From positions 124,001 through 188,000 of the forward strand of contig NZ_JBHFNQ010000206.1 in the NCBI RefSeq assembly GCF_041929345.1: 64,000 nucleotides of DNA. Reading direction: 5' to 3'. The position numbers and the translations under genes were made by a program. Each line of letters starts with the position of its first letter. Positions within the stretch are counted from its first letter, which is position 1. The stretch is from Floridanema aerugineum. GTDB lineage: Bacteria > Cyanobacteriota > Cyanobacteriia > Cyanobacteriales > Aerosakkonemataceae. Under the pieces are notes generated by a model. That model was not told where the DNA came from and did not search any database. It saw only the letters and a list, made by a program, of their open reading frames with translations. Below are positions 17,486 to 25,828 of this stretch, piece by piece.

Positions 17486-18658
17486 TCACGTCTGTCGTGC
17501 ATACATCCTTTGTTCGATCGCTTGTAAATGAATTAGCTCGTCCTGGCTAATAGAGGACTGTTTTTGCAGAAAATTAAGAATAATTTGCTCTAAATCGTTT
17601 AGTTTATCTTGTTGTTTTTTTAAATTTAGAATTCGACGTGCTTGTTCAAGTTCAATTTCATCGACTTTCAGCACATCTTTAGGCATTAAATTAAGAATAC
17701 TGGCTCCCATGTCTACTTTCAAGCTGCCTATTAAAGATAAGTTCAATACTTCTCCCCAATACCCATTCCATTTCAACAAATCAGAACTATCTTTCATGTA
17801 ATTTAAATTTACCCTAACTAAATCGCCTACTCTAAATTTTTCTGGCTCGATTGTTTGTTGATTCTCTTGCTCAAGTTGGGAATTTAAGGTACAAGTGTTG
17901 GTTTTCAGGTGTGCGATCGCTTTTATTGTTGTATCCGCTTGTCCTGTAGAAATCACCTGCAAAACACGCTCTCGCCAAAGCGGTGGTGATTTGAGTAATT
18001 TGTATGCCGCATCGATAGATTGGTTGTTTAACACTCGTTTCCAAGCAACGGCTAACTGGGCGTACTCTTGTTCCATTAAATCAATCGCCTTCAACACTTT
18101 GGAAGCTCGAGCATAACTGCTACCACCTACTCCTACCCGCGCTGCTACCCGATTGCGGGTACGCCTCGCTTCTGGGTCGGTACTTAACTCTTGCCGTTCG
18201 GGTAAATTTACCCGAACGGTGTCGTCAGAGTTGACTTGATTTTGCTTGAGTGCAGCGACTTGTCTTTGCTTGGCAAAAGCAGCTTCGACCATTTCCCAGC
18301 ACCAACCCTCCCGTATGCGTTGCTCTAGCGTTCGATTTCTGTAAGTATTTTCTCGCAATAGCAACCCTATTTCTTCAATGGGAGAATCAAATTCTCTTAC
18401 TTCTACTGGCACTACTGACCAGCCCAAGATTGTGGCAGCACGGTTTCGGCGATGTCCGCTGATAATAATCCCAGAGGGATTAACAATTAAGGGACGAATT
18501 TCCCCCCCGACTTTGATTAATTCCACTAAGTCAGAAACATCTTCATCCGCTCCATAAATATCAGCATTCATTGGATGAGGGCTTAATTTCAGGGGACTGA
18601 TTAGCTTTGTTGATAGTGGGATTGGGTATTCATCATTACTGTACTCATCGCATTGCAT
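17486..18658 (-). CDS. ParB-like partition/regulatory protein
   Basis: The 390-residue product has the ParB/Srx N-terminal fold: NADIYGADEDVSDLVELIKVGGEI, then PLIVNPSGIIISGHRR with the conserved GHRR box that binds the nucleotide in ParB proteins. An HTH-like part follows (RTRNRVAARVGVGGSSYARA) and the C-terminal half is helical with an SH3-like segment (FRVGDLVRVNLNY). A canonical ParA partner is missing; the gene after it encodes an OLD-type ATPase. An inverted repeat just before its start (18681-18716) may be its operator or a centromere-like site. Confidence 0.7.
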   Translation of the reverse strand: MQCDEYSNDEYPIPLSTKLISPLKLSPHPMNADIYGADEDVSDLVELIKVGGEIRPLIVNPSGIIISGHRRNRAATILGWSVVPVEVREFDSPIEEIGLLLRENTYRNRTLEQRIREGWCWEMVEAAFAKQRQVAALKQNQVNSDDTVRVNLPERQELSTDPEARRTRNRVAARVGVGGSSYARASKVLKAIDLMEQEYAQLAVAWKRVLNNQSIDAAYKLLKSPPLWRERVLQVISTGQADTTIKAIAHLKTNTCTLNSQLEQENQQTIEPEKFRVGDLVRVNLNYMKDSSDLLKWNGYWGEVLNLSLIGSLKVDMGASILNLMPKDVLKVDEIELEQARRILNLKKQQDKLNDLEQIILNFLQKQSSISQDELIHLQAIEQRMYARQT

Positions 18659-18680
18659 AACCTACTGATGGTCTCTTATT

Positions 18681-18716
18681 TTATACACTTTAATAAGCTA
18701 TTATACAAGTGTATAA
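18681..18716. promoter_or_regulatory. Operator-like inverted repeat TTATACACTT/AAGTGTATAA
   Basis: Perfect 10-bp inverted copies at 18681-18690 and 18707-18716. The right half is itself part of a smaller palindrome (TTATAC, AAGT, GTATAA at 18701-18716), so TTATAC is present three times. The site lies 23 bp before the ParB-like start (minus strand) and 117 bp before the HTH gene (plus strand), in the position of a shared operator. Confidence 0.55.
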
Positions 18717-18832
18717 AGCTGGGTTAGAGCCAATGGCATTCAAGGAGTACTTTAGCTGCCTCGTTAGGGTAGAATTTCTTCAACTATCGAAGTAGATGGC
18801 AAAATAAGGATGCAGAGTTAGGAAAATAAAAG

Positions 18833-19249
18833 GTGAGAGCGCCAGACTTTTTTACTCATGCCTCACGACTGGTTTGCTTATTAGAGCAATTATTAAGCGA
18901 GGGTTGGAACCAGACGACTTTGGCTGGTGCTATAGGCGTTTCTCAACCGACAATCAATCGTTGGTTAGCTCAAAAGAATTTGCCTGAAGTTAACTCGAAC
19001 AACTTTCGAGCATTAGCTAAAGTGAGTGGTGGCGATGCTCGCTCTTTACAACTGTATCTAGATGGGCAGATTTCTTTAAATGAGTATCGTCGAGGAGTTG
19101 GTGTGGAGAATGCGACTTTTGCAAGCAGCCATCATAACAGCGAACAAATCAAGGCTCAAATTTTAGCTGCCATTCCAATGTTAGAACCTGCTGATATTGC
19201 TGAGGTTATTTCTTTTTCGGTAAAAGCTCTAACTTCTCACCAAGCTTAA
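18833..19249 (+). CDS. XRE-type HTH protein
   Basis: The 138-residue product starts with GTG; the two ATGs just upstream run into stops within a few codons. An HTH is seen at about residues 26-50 (TTLAGAIGVSQPTINRWLAQ), followed by a segment of the form LRALAKVSGGDARSLQLYLDG that is common in cyanobacterial HTH regulators. The gene is divergent from the ParB-like gene, with the inverted repeat TTATACACTT between them. It is a candidate regulator of its own gene and of the ParB/ATPase operon. Confidence 0.65.
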   Translation: MRAPDFFTHASRLVCLLEQLLSEGWNQTTLAGAIGVSQPTINRWLAQKNLPEVNSNNFRALAKVSGGDARSLQLYLDGQISLNEYRRGVGVENATFASSHHNSEQIKAQILAAIPMLEPADIAEVISFSVKALTSHQA

Positions 19250-19373
19250 CCAATTTCCTCAAATTGATTGACGATCGCTGCGACTCTTTTGCCATATTAA
19301 TATATCAGAATTCGGTTGAGTAGGGTAGTTTTACCTGCTCCTAAATAGCCTGTGAAAATTGTTACGTGGGCAT
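19249..19373 (-). pseudogene. Fragment of a CobW/COG0523 GTPase gene
   Basis: On the minus strand a single frame reads HVTIFTGYLGAGKTTLLNRI, then LIY, a TAA stop, and YGKRVAAIVNQFEEIG before a second stop. The first part is the P-loop of CobW/COG0523 metallochaperone GTPases, and the second matches the next conserved block of the same family (usually HGKRVAVIVNEFGE). So about 40 codons from the 5' end of such a gene remain, with one stop inside and neither a start nor the rest of the gene. It marks a deletion or recombination end point. Confidence 0.75.
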
Positions 19374-19422
19374 GGAACTGTTCCTAATTTGAGTAATTAG
19401 GTTTGCTCTCGACCTCAAAAAA

Positions 19423-19434
19423 CAGCTAACGCTG
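19423..19434. repeat. Short hairpin CAGC-TAAC-GCTG
   Basis: A 12-bp hairpin 38 bp before the helicase start. The same 12-mer is found again inside the 14-bp hairpin before dnaN (25829-25842), and similar hairpins with four-base loops occur at 21272, 21434 and 21932. Confidence 0.45.
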
Positions 19435-19472
19435 ATAGGTGTGGGAAATCTTGCCAAAGAAACCTAACTCAA

Positions 19473-20867
19473 ATGATTCAAACACTTATCGGGCTAAATT
19501 TTAAACTAACTTCCCAGCAAGAGGAAGCCCTCAAAAAGATTACCCAATTCCTAACTAGTTCCAAACGGATGTTCGGATTATTTGGATATGCGGGAACAGG
19601 AAAATCAACCATCGTCAATTTAGTAGCGGAACAATTAGTAAATGCTGGAAAAAGGGTTGTATTTACAGCACCAACTAATAAAGCAGTGGGAGTACTGCGA
19701 CGAATGGCTGCTGAAAAAAGAGTACAAGGAGTAGATTTGATGACTATTCATCAGCTACTAGGATTAGCTCCTGTTAAACAGGGACAGCAGAAAATCTTGA
19801 AACAAGTTTCACCATCGCTGCTTTATATGTACGATATTATCTTTTTAGATGAGTGCAGTATGGTGACAGAAGAACTGTGGAATATCATTGTAGAGAGAAT
19901 CAATAATTCGCTAATATTGGGCAGTAATCGGCAACTTATTGTGATGGGCGACCCGGCTCAATTACCACCTGTAAATGAAGAGATAAACGAGAGAAAATCT
20001 CAATCTTTTAGTGTACCTGATAAAGCTGTTTTAACCGAGGTAGTCAGGCAAGGTACAGGTAGTCCGTTGTTGGAATTTGTCACTGCTTGTCGCCTAGCTG
20101 TGAAAAGCAAAAAAGTATTCGAGCCATTTTCAAAATTCAATCCAGATAAGAAGAATGGAGCATTTTTAGTCAAAGAACAAACTTTGTTGAAATATGCTTT
20201 AAAGAAGTTCTCTGTCAAGTTTAATCAAGACCCTGATTGCTTCCGCATCCTTTGCTACACTAACGAACGAGTTGCATACTGGAATCAGAAAATCCGAGCC
20301 AAAATCTACGGGAAAGATGCGCCAAAATTTGTGATAGGGGAAAGATTGATTAGTAAAGCACCAGTTATAGCACCAGATGGGAAAACAATTATTTTAGCGA
20401 CTTCAACAGAAGTGGAAGTTGTTGAATTTGTAGAGGATAGATATTCAGGTTACAAAGCTTGGAATGTTAAGGTAAAGACAGAAGCGGGAGAACTTCGTCA
20501 AATTTACATTTTGCATGAAGATGATGCTCGCAAATTCAAGCGTGATAATAACAGATTGCTACGGAATGCTAAGAGAAATCCTAGCTTGTGGAAAGCATGG
20601 TACGATCATTGTGAAACTTTCGCAGATATGCGTAATTGTTGGGCGATTACGGTGCATAATTCGCAGGGTTCTACTTTTACAGAAGTGGGAATTGATAGCA
20701 AAGATATTCGCCGGAAAGTAGCGACTAAATTGTTATATTTAGCTCGAATTAATCCCGATAGAAAAGCTGACTATCTCAAGGAATATCGGGACAGCGTTCG
20801 AGCTTGTAATCAGCTTTTTTATGTAGGAGCAAGTCGGGCGAGAAACCGAGTTTTCATTAACACTTGA
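19473..20867 (+). CDS. SF1B DNA helicase (Dda/RecD2-like)
   Basis: The 464-residue product has all main SF1 motifs: Walker A GYAGTGKSTIV (about residues 39-49), a TAPTNKAV motif Ia, DECSMV (motif II), GDPAQLPPV (motif III) and TVHNSQGSTF with YVGASRARNRV (motifs V and VI). Length and order fit phage T4 Dda or the C-terminal part of RecD2, 5'-to-3' helicases for replication start or repair. There is no nuclease or relaxase domain. It fits well with the primase, clamp and clamp loader genes of this replicon. Confidence 0.8.
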   Translation: MIQTLIGLNFKLTSQQEEALKKITQFLTSSKRMFGLFGYAGTGKSTIVNLVAEQLVNAGKRVVFTAPTNKAVGVLRRMAAEKRVQGVDLMTIHQLLGLAPVKQGQQKILKQVSPSLLYMYDIIFLDECSMVTEELWNIIVERINNSLILGSNRQLIVMGDPAQLPPVNEEINERKSQSFSVPDKAVLTEVVRQGTGSPLLEFVTACRLAVKSKKVFEPFSKFNPDKKNGAFLVKEQTLLKYALKKFSVKFNQDPDCFRILCYTNERVAYWNQKIRAKIYGKDAPKFVIGERLISKAPVIAPDGKTIILATSTEVEVVEFVEDRYSGYKAWNVKVKTEAGELRQIYILHEDDARKFKRDNNRLLRNAKRNPSLWKAWYDHCETFADMRNCWAITVHNSQGSTFTEVGIDSKDIRRKVATKLLYLARINPDRKADYLKEYRDSVRACNQLFYVGASRARNRVFINT

Positions 20868-20989
20868 AACTATTAGATATCAAAGTTAGAAAACAGGTTT
20901 CGAGTTTCAGGCTTTTTCTGAGATAACACCTGTTTCTAGCGTAAATTTTGACGGCGATTAAAGGCTTTTTCAGCATACCGTAGAATTAG

Positions 20990-21217
20990 TTACTTAGCAG
21001 TTAATGTAGCTGTCTGCAAAACCGCTTCAATATCATAATCACTCGGTAACATAATCACTTGATAATTGTAGTTAGCTAAAGGTTGAGTATGAGGATGATT
21101 ATCTAATAAGTTTTGCACTGCATCACAAAATGTATCTTCTCCGTACTCTTCCAGTAGTAAACTTAGTTTCATGACACATTGTTGTAGCTGTTGGTTTTTG
21201 GTTGAAGATTGTTTCAT
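20990..21217 (-). CDS. Small unknown protein
   Basis: The 75-residue product has no recognised domain. It is acidic in the middle and helical in its first half. The sequence AGGTAAAATCAAG before the ATG can serve as ribosome binding site. It stands alone between two plus-strand genes. It may be an antitoxin-like or regulatory protein, but nothing shows this. Confidence 0.4.
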   Translation of the reverse strand: MKQSSTKNQQLQQCVMKLSLLLEEYGEDTFCDAVQNLLDNHPHTQPLANYNYQVIMLPSDYDIEAVLQTATLTAK

Positions 21218-21271
21218 CTTGATTTTACCTGATACTTGATTTGATGAGGAACTGGCTCTTTGTTTGCTCGC

Positions 21272-21283
21272 CCGCGATAGCGG
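21272..21283. repeat. Short hairpin CCGC-GATA-GCGG
   Basis: A 4-bp GC stem with a GATA loop followed by TAGCTAAAAAAA, in the 272-bp gap between a minus- and a plus-strand gene. One of a group of similar hairpins. Confidence 0.35.
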
Positions 21284-21433
21284 TAGCTAAAAAAATCACA
21301 AAACTTGCACTAGCCAAACTATTTGCACTACTGAATCGAACGGGAGCTAGATTAATTTGTTAATTCGGCTTTATATACCCAGCTAGGTTGAGCATTTCTG
21401 AAATGAGAAAGTGAGGAAATTGAAGTTTTTACC

Positions 21434-21457
21434 AACCCGCTAATGCGGGTTTTTTTA
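21434..21457 (+). terminator. Rho-independent terminator (or attenuator)
   Basis: AACCCGC, loop TAAT, GCGGGTT, then a run of T: a 7-bp GC-rich stem with a T tail. It lies 33 bp before the ATG of the next plus-strand gene and no plus-strand gene ends close upstream (the nearest ends at 20867), so it may control read-through into 21490. Confidence 0.65.
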
Positions 21458-21489
21458 TGAAATTCACTTTATCGACTTAGAGATTAAAT

Positions 21490-21927
21490 ATGTCCAATTA
21501 TACATTTATCCCACCTATTTGGATTATTTGCCCACATGAAGGATTAAGGTTGAGAATTGCTATTGAGTCAGAATTGTTGGGAACAATTAGTGATGGCGAA
21601 CAACTTCAAACAATTATTCGTTATCAAAGATTTGGCACTAGTCCTGCTAATGGGGATTTTATCGAAGGCGTTGCTGCTGTTACTTCTAGTGCAGGATTAG
21701 TAATAGGAATTCATCGGAGATTGTACGTCACTTGGTTGGCTCCTGCATTAAACCCTGCACTAAATTATAGTCGTTATTTCGTGACGATTTTGGCACTGCC
21801 AACAACGATGATTTCTGGTTCCAACGAATATCCGGCTGCTGTCAGTTTATTGGAAACGCAGCGTTTTTGCGAACCATCTAATTTGCCAGAAGATATTGAC
21901 AAGCAACCGCCTTTTTATCTTGAATAA
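21490..21927 (+). CDS. Unknown protein
   Basis: The 145-residue product has no recognised family. It is rich in hydrophobic beta-type segments and has no signal peptide. It begins downstream of a terminator-like hairpin and ends 53 bp before the methylase-like gene, in which the same direction of reading and the short gap suggest co-transcription. Confidence 0.5.
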   Translation: MSNYTFIPPIWIICPHEGLRLRIAIESELLGTISDGEQLQTIIRYQRFGTSPANGDFIEGVAAVTSSAGLVIGIHRRLYVTWLAPALNPALNYSRYFVTILALPTTMISGSNEYPAAVSLLETQRFCEPSNLPEDIDKQPPFYLE

Positions 21928-21931
21928 CTTA

Positions 21932-21982
21932 ACCGCGATTGCGGTCAATGGGTAGCAAAACTTCGTTGTTATTGTTACCCAT
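21932..21982 (+). promoter_or_regulatory. Two stem-loops covering a start codon
   Basis: ACCGC-GATT-GCGGT (21932-21945) is followed directly by a larger stem: ATGGGTAGCAA (21948-21958) pairs with TTGTTACCCAT (21972-21982) with one G-T pair. The second arm contains the likely start codon at 21981, so the hairpin could hide it. TTACCCAT is also the core of the repeat array at 58068-58112. Confidence 0.45.
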
Positions 21983-23105
21983 GAAAAGGTTACTTGAAAT
22001 TCCCATAATTGATTCAAAAATTCGCATTGAAGTTCGGCAGCACTTACGAAAAGAACCCTACCAAATTAAGAGCAAGAAAGATTTAATTCCTCACCTCAAC
22101 CGGAATTTGAAACATGGCTGGCTTTTACCAATTTTAGCGCAAGTAGACCGTTGTCTTTGGGGAAGATGGGATTATTGGGCTAGATGTCAAGCAGTTGGGG
22201 CTCATGCTTGGACTAGATGGCAAATGGAACCAATGTTAGCTCTTTTAGAAAATCGAAAACCCGAACGATTACCCAAATTTGTAATTCAAGAAACGCTACC
22301 GAATGAACCAATACCTCAAATTGAATGGCAGTATTCTAGCCTAGCAGAAAGTATGCTAAACAATACGCTTAATTGTATTCCCAAACATGGGGAATGGCGA
22401 ACTTGGAGTGCTTGGGAATATTTGGAATATTTCTTGCATTGGGCTTTGTTTGGTTTCGGTCATCCAGCTTACAAAAGTTTACCAAAGGAACCAGCAGGTT
22501 GCGAAGGTGCATCAATGCGTCTGTATCAGGTTTTCGATTTGTCTGCTCTCCTACTTTATCCTGAAGATTATTTAGGTAGAATTCTGCCTGATATTTGTGG
22601 CAAGAAAGCACAAAGAAATGCTGGGTTTTATCCGACACCGTTAGTGGTTGCTAGTTTCATGTCTCAAGTAATTAGTCATGAAGAAATTGACCGAACTGCT
22701 AGTTTTAATGAACCTGCTTGTGGGACGGGTGCTTTGATGTTGGCACAATCTAATAATTGTTTGTCTGGTATTGGTCAAGATATCGACCAGGTTTTGTTAA
22801 AGTGCGCTTTATTTCAATTTTTTCTCTATGCACCTTGGTTGGCAATACCGATTTGGTGGTTGGGTCAAACTGATTTATTACTTGGTAATAGTTTATCAGC
22901 CGAAAAACCTAAGTCAATGAATGCGGTTTATTGGTATGAAGAATGGTTTGAAAGTGTTGAAAATAGGGAAGTAGAAGAAAATATTGAACCAACAATACTC
23001 CCAGAAATAGTAGTTCAAGAAGTAGTGCAGGGTAAACGCAAACCGAAAAAGAATCCAGCTTCAGGTCAGCAAATGACTTTGTTTGATTTGTCGGATTTTG
23101 CTTGA
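21981..23105 (+). CDS. N6-adenine methylase-fold protein lacking the catalytic NPP(F/Y) motif
   Basis: I prefer the ATG at 21981; ATG 21948 and TTG 21939 are in frame upstream. The product (374 residues) has a Rossmann-type motif I, FNEPACGTGALMLAQ, after a FYPTP box, and a motif II acidic residue in GQDID. This is the N6-adenine methylase pattern of type I/IIG enzymes and of plasmid and phage Dam-like proteins. The expected catalytic NPPF/NPPY is not found; the position carries DLLLGNSLS. The protein may be a structural relative without activity or use a changed motif. The C-terminal tail is acidic, then basic. Confidence 0.6.
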   Translation: MKRLLEIPIIDSKIRIEVRQHLRKEPYQIKSKKDLIPHLNRNLKHGWLLPILAQVDRCLWGRWDYWARCQAVGAHAWTRWQMEPMLALLENRKPERLPKFVIQETLPNEPIPQIEWQYSSLAESMLNNTLNCIPKHGEWRTWSAWEYLEYFLHWALFGFGHPAYKSLPKEPAGCEGASMRLYQVFDLSALLLYPEDYLGRILPDICGKKAQRNAGFYPTPLVVASFMSQVISHEEIDRTASFNEPACGTGALMLAQSNNCLSGIGQDIDQVLLKCALFQFFLYAPWLAIPIWWLGQTDLLLGNSLSAEKPKSMNAVYWYEEWFESVENREVEENIEPTILPEIVVQEVVQGKRKPKKNPASGQQMTLFDLSDFA

Positions 23106-23121
23106 AGAGCAGGATAATTTT

Positions 23122-23772
23122 TCAGGAACCGGAGTTCTGTAACTTTTGTCGTAGTTCGTCTACAAAGGCTTTTTTCAGACCTTTTTTAGCATTTTTCATA
23201 CCACTGACTAGTCGATCGAATTCTTCCAATGTTGGTTGTTTCTGTTCAACCCACACTTGAAGAATATCTTTCAGAGTTAAATAAGGTATACCCAGGTCTT
23301 CAGCTACCTTACAACCTCCTCCATCTGAGGAAAGAAAAACTGCCTGTCCTTGGTAACGCTTTGCCAGCACTAAACAGGCAGCTTCCCCTTTATGGCATTT
23401 AGGGTACTGTTTCTGGAGGATTTCGCGCTCGTTAAGTTCTTCCACTGTTAAAGTTTCCACAACCAAACTTCCGTTCTGAAAGTGGCGAGGTAGCTGCTGT
23501 GCATTCCTTAGCCATTTGCGACAACGCAAAGCTTCAACATCGGTGTTCGGTAACTGCTGAATCTGACGTTGAGCGTATCGCAGTCCCTTGCCCAGTTCGC
23601 TCAACCCCTCGTCATCTTCTTCCAGAGGACGACTGTTCTCGTCCCGATTATAAATCTCAGCCGGAAACCGCGCCGAAGAGATGTCAAGAGTTTCTAGCAA
23701 TATATCTATTCCGCGTGGATGAGCAAAGCTCATTACCCGCAAAACTACCGTATCCAGTATTTTGATTGACAC
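23122..23772 (-). CDS. PIN-like (DUF3368-type) putative toxin
   Basis: The start is GTG. The 216-residue product begins with a strand and Asp (IKILDTVVLRV), has a central GEAACLVLAKR and FLSSDGGGCKVAEDLGIP further on, which matches the acidic residues and order of PIN/DUF3368 nucleases; such domains cut RNA. It is larger than typical VapC toxins (130-150 residues) because of an insert of about 60 residues. The gene is divergent from the HTH-HicB fusion gene, with 94 bp between the starts, a layout seen for PIN proteins paired with XRE/COG2856 regulators. Confidence 0.6.
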   Translation of the reverse strand: MSIKILDTVVLRVMSFAHPRGIDILLETLDISSARFPAEIYNRDENSRPLEEDDEGLSELGKGLRYAQRQIQQLPNTDVEALRCRKWLRNAQQLPRHFQNGSLVVETLTVEELNEREILQKQYPKCHKGEAACLVLAKRYQGQAVFLSSDGGGCKVAEDLGIPYLTLKDILQVWVEQKQPTLEEFDRLVSGMKNAKKGLKKAFVDELRQKLQNSGS

Positions 23773-23866
23773 TGTTCTCTGTTAAATATAGTTTTTATTT
23801 GCAGTAATTTTAACGCAATGTTAATATATCACTATAAACGTAAGGTTCTTGATTGGCCTGAGTGTG

Positions 23867-25297
23867 ATGAACTACGAAATCTTAGGTCAGCGCTTGCGAG
23901 TTGCCCGCGAGCGAGCTGGCATGACCCAAACTGAAGCTGCACAATTTATTGATGTCACTTCGGCGGCTCTAAATCAGTATGAGAGCGGTAAGCGGCGAGT
24001 GGATGCTTTGAGTTTGGAGCGTCTAGCTCGGCTTTATGGAGTGCCACTACGGTTCCTGTTTGGCGAAGAAACAGTCAAAACAGACTGGGAAGAAGCCTTA
24101 CGTCTTTGTGCAGCAAATATTTCAGCTTCTAGTAAAGTCGGGATAGGACGCTTAATTGAAAAGGTTGATGCTCTATTAGAGCTTTATAAGCAGACTGATA
24201 CTCCTTTTCCTGAGCTTCCTCATCCACCTTTTGCACCGTTTAGCGATCGCGTTTTAAAGGAAGATGGAACGGCGATATTGGCAGCCCAAAGAGCGAGAAG
24301 CCACTACAATTTAGGAATAGCACCTCTTGGTGATTTACAAAGCTTCTTACAAGCGCAAGGTTTACTCATCTTTGCGATTCCCTTTGGTCAGGAGGAAAAT
24401 GCAATTTCTGGGTTGTTTTTCCTGCATCCACAATTAGGACAAATTATTGCTATTAATCAGGATAATGCAGATACTTGTCGCTCATTTAGTTTGACTCAGG
24501 GTTTAGCATACAGCCTTTTCCTGCACGAGCGAATGGCAATAGTTTACCGTCAAGGAGAGCGAACTTCTTCACAAATTTTTGCAGAAAAATTTGCCTGTTA
24601 TTTTCTGATTCCCTCTGAAGCATTACAAGAGCGTTTGCTCAGTTTGAAGGTGAGAGTTGTTACCCGTCCGATAGAAGTTGTGCATTTATCTCGCTACTTT
24701 GGAGTCAGCTATGAAACAATGCTATATCGATTGGAACAGGAAAACAAAATAGTTGGTTATAAAGATAATTTTCCGAATGTACAAGCTGCGGTTTTAGCAC
24801 GCCAACTTGGTTACAGTCCTGTTCATTATGAGCTTCAGCAACGTTTTCATTCAATAGAAGAACGATTCCCTCGAATTTTTATTGAACTTGCCTACCGCGC
24901 TGTTGAGGAAGACAAGCTATCTTTGCGAACAGTTGCAGAAATGCTCGGTATTAGCGATATAGAATTGGAGGATCGTCTTTACTTTGAAAATACAGGAGAT
25001 GATGAGTTTGAAGAGGATGAATTGCTTCTAGAAGAAGAAGAAGATCGATTTGCTCAAGTCAAGGAAACTCAAGGAGGTTGTCCAATGACTGGTGAACGCT
25101 TTATTGTACAAGGACATCAACTAAATGCTCTTGTCGAACAAGAGGAAAACATTTACATTGCTGAATGCCGTGAGGTGGGTACAGTCAGTCAAGGAAGTAC
25201 TCGTGAAGAGGCTTTAGCTAACTTACGAGAAGCTACAGAAATTTATCTAAAAGAATTTCCGCTATCTACCCAATCCCTTAGTTTTCGCGGCAATTAA
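23867..25297 (+). CDS. XRE HTH, ImmA-like and HicB-like domain fusion
   Basis: I start the gene at ATG 23867 (an in-frame TTG lies at 23849). The protein (476 residues) has an XRE HTH in its first 60 residues (LRVARERAGMTQTEAAQFI), then an ImmA/IrrE-like region (about 120-330) in which the zinc motif HExxH is not seen: the position reads LFLHERM. An acidic linker (DDEFEEDELLLEEEEDR) leads to a HicB-like domain in the last 70 residues (IYIAECREVGTVSQGSTREEALANLREATE). HicA follows 107 bp downstream. It may control the PIN protein (divergent) and HicA together. Confidence 0.75.
   Translation: MNYEILGQRLRVARERAGMTQTEAAQFIDVTSAALNQYESGKRRVDALSLERLARLYGVPLRFLFGEETVKTDWEEALRLCAANISASSKVGIGRLIEKVDALLELYKQTDTPFPELPHPPFAPFSDRVLKEDGTAILAAQRARSHYNLGIAPLGDLQSFLQAQGLLIFAIPFGQEENAISGLFFLHPQLGQIIAINQDNADTCRSFSLTQGLAYSLFLHERMAIVYRQGERTSSQIFAEKFACYFLIPSEALQERLLSLKVRVVTRPIEVVHLSRYFGVSYETMLYRLEQENKIVGYKDNFPNVQAAVLARQLGYSPVHYELQQRFHSIEERFPRIFIELAYRAVEEDKLSLRTVAEMLGISDIELEDRLYFENTGDDEFEEDELLLEEEEDRFAQVKETQGGCPMTGERFIVQGHQLNALVEQEENIYIAECREVGTVSQGSTREEALANLREATEIYLKEFPLSTQSLSFRGN
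25071..25297 (+). CDS. Internal in-frame start: stand-alone HicB-like antitoxin
   Basis: AAGGAGG at 25071-25077 stands 7 bases before an in-frame ATG at 25085, exactly at the border between the acidic linker and the HicB-like domain. Translation from it would make a 70-residue HicB from the same mRNA as the long fusion. The ribosome binding site is better than that of the long gene itself. No frame change is needed. The start of this entry includes the ribosome binding site; the coding part is 25085-25297. Confidence 0.55.
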
Positions 25298-25404
25298 TAC
25301 TAATACAGAATACTTCTCACGTAATCAGGGGTTGGAACTCTGAGACTTGTAGCTGTTCATCTCAGTATAAACTAAGATAAAGAAGTAATCTTTGGAACAG
25401 CCAA

Positions 25405-25653
25405 ATGACTAACTTTCTAAAGCCTCAGTTAGATCGGATCTCAGGAGCTAAAGTTGTGTCTTCATTGAAACGTCTAGGCTTTACAGAAGTTGACTCTGAG
25501 GAAAATCATGTTCTACTTACAAGGTGGACAAGAAAAGGAAAGGTAGGTTGTGTGGTGCTACTCCATCCTGAGCTAACAAGTGTGACCCTTCGCCGTATCC
25601 TAAAACAGGCAGAAGTAACTTGGGAAGAGTTCAGGGAAAACTTGGAACTATAA
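25405..25653 (+). CDS. hicA: HicA-like mRNA interferase toxin
   Basis: The 82-residue product has the HicA/YcfA pattern: ISGAKVVSSLKRLGFTEV at the start, a central ENHVLLTR in which the usual catalytic His (GSHV) is kept, and LTSVTLRRILKQAEVTWEEF at the end (normally TLRSILRQAGLTVEEF). HicA toxins have a double-stranded RNA-binding fold and cut mRNA; HicB neutralises them. The gene follows the HicB-like domain, in the reverse of the usual hicA-hicB order. A strong terminator lies 24 bp downstream. Confidence 0.7.
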   Translation: MTNFLKPQLDRISGAKVVSSLKRLGFTEVDSEENHVLLTRWTRKGKVGCVVLLHPELTSVTLRRILKQAEVTWEEFRENLEL

Positions 25654-25676
25654 ACATTAAATTATTCAAAAAATAA

Positions 25677-25706
25677 CCCCTGGTATCTTAACCAGGGGAT
25701 TTTTTG
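25677..25706 (+). terminator. Rho-independent terminator after hicA
   Basis: CCCCTGGT (25677-25684), loop ATCTTA, ACCAGGGG (25691-25698), then ATTTTTTG. A perfect 8-bp stem with a T run. Confidence 0.9.
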
Positions 25707-25828
25707 TGCCAAATGTCGCTCTTTTAGAGAAAGGTAAAGTGTGACTGAATAGTGAAGATTCAAGTAATACGATAAAGGCTGTTTTTTTATCTGCTTATTA
25801 TTCATGATTGAAGACTTATATTCTCTAC

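Noticed and set aside
16230..18658. Standard ParAB partition operon
   Set aside because: The ATPase has OLD/ABC features (ESHLHP and H-loop) and not the deviant Walker A of ParA.
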